DNA from: Nitratireductor soli
Lineage (GTDB): Bacteria > Pseudomonadota > Alphaproteobacteria > Rhizobiales > Rhizobiaceae
Direction of reading: 5' to 3'
Assembly: GCF_001050155.1 (NCBI RefSeq)
Contig: NZ_LFVY01000005.1
Coordinates: 1 to 64,000 of the forward strand
DNA: 64,000 bases
Shown one piece after another: positions 63,724 through 64,000 of the stretch. Position numbers and translations under genes: made by a program. The stretch's first letter is position 1, and each line of letters starts with the position of its first letter. The notes under the pieces were generated by a model. That model saw only the letters and a program-made list of their open reading frames with translations. It ran no database searches and had not been told where the DNA came from.

Positions 63724-64000
63724 GGCGACGCCCTCCCGATGCCGAGGGCGCCGATCGCCGCTGCCAGCGCCGCGATCTCGCGCGCGGCGGGCGTGTCATC
63801 GTCCAGTTCGGACACCAACCGTCCCGACTGTGCGGCGGCGGCAAAGGCGATGCGCTGACCTATGGTGGCGGCAAGCACCGGCGGATCATGCTCGGCCAGT
63901 GTCTTGGCCGTCTCGCGGGCGAGCACGGTGCGCGCACCACAGCGATTGAGCACGAAACGGGCGACCAGTTCGGGCCGGTAGATGCGCGCCTCAGTGATGA
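63720..64000 (-). CDS. parA: ParA-type ATPase, C-terminal part (runs off the window)
   Basis: The last 93 codons are inside the window and the gene continues past 64000. ITEARIYRPELVARFVLNRCGARTVLARETAKTLAEH is the conserved FVLNR...  region of the MipZ/ParA family, followed by VLAATIGQRIAFAAAAQSGRLVSEL. It overlaps the ribbon-helix-helix gene (ATGA). Walker motifs lie outside the window, so the assignment rests on context and the C-terminal pattern. Confidence 0.85.
   Translation of the reverse strand, partial: ITEARIYRPELVARFVLNRCGARTVLARETAKTLAEHDPPVLAATIGQRIAFAAAAQSGRLVSELDDDTPAAREIAALAAAIGALGIGRASP

Overview
The window looks like chromosome of an alphaproteobacterium of the Hyphomicrobiales (Rhizobiales), most likely the Phyllobacteriaceae (Mesorhizobium, Nitratireductor or Aquamicrobium-like). 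The evidence is the high-GC code, the rhizobial gene order pdhC - lpdA - lipA - COQ10 - cinA - ispDF - dusB - ntrBC - ntrYX - trkA - dat - hfq - hflX - mazG, and the presence of both NtrBC and NtrYX. No species call is possible from the sequence alone.

Region 1 (1-20336) is core chromosome. It runs from the end of the pyruvate dehydrogenase cluster (E2 C-terminus, E3 LpdA, lipoyl synthase), through isoprenoid and tRNA-modification genes, to a nitrogen two-component block (dusB-ntrB-ntrC overlapping, then ntrY-ntrX, trkA) and an hfq-hflX pair. A DUF559 nuclease-like gene near the left edge is bracketed by inverted copies of a GC-rich repeat.

Region 2 (20337-23148) is a small accessory patch. 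It holds a FloR/CmlA-type phenicol efflux gene preceded by a nonapeptide leader ORF and hairpin that closely resemble the cmlA translational attenuator. Next come a bidirectional terminator, a convergent gene for a secreted rhizavidin-like biotin-binding protein, and an unknown exported protein.

Region 3 (23330-31595) is core again, all on the minus strand: ybaK-like deacylase, MBL hydrolase, tatD, metG, holB, tmk, a D,D-carboxypeptidase and rlpA.

Region 4 (31596-34132) is a boundary zone. It holds two paralogous small proteins, a DksA/TraR-type zinc protein, a 24-residue membrane peptide, a frameshifted remnant of a tyrosine integrase, and a tRNA-Ser(UGA).

Region 5 (34133-64000, running off the right edge) is an integrative conjugative element (ICE) inserted at the 3' end of that tRNA. 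Its large serine recombinase lies at the tRNA edge and its reading frame continues antisense through the tRNA into flanking host DNA. Next come a winged-helix regulator, DUF2274, the mating-pair set trbI-G-F-L-K-J-E-D-C-B, a CopG-type protein and TraG. A regulatory patch with two XRE repressors and long perfect palindromes follows. The cargo is a block of three LysR regulators, two MFS exporters, an old yellow enzyme and a luciferase-like monooxygenase gene broken by one in-frame stop. The transfer and maintenance module closes the window: RlxS/DUF3363 relaxase, lytic transglycosylase, DUF736, TraF peptidase, DUF2840, ribbon-helix-helix protein and ParA. The second attachment site is not in the window.
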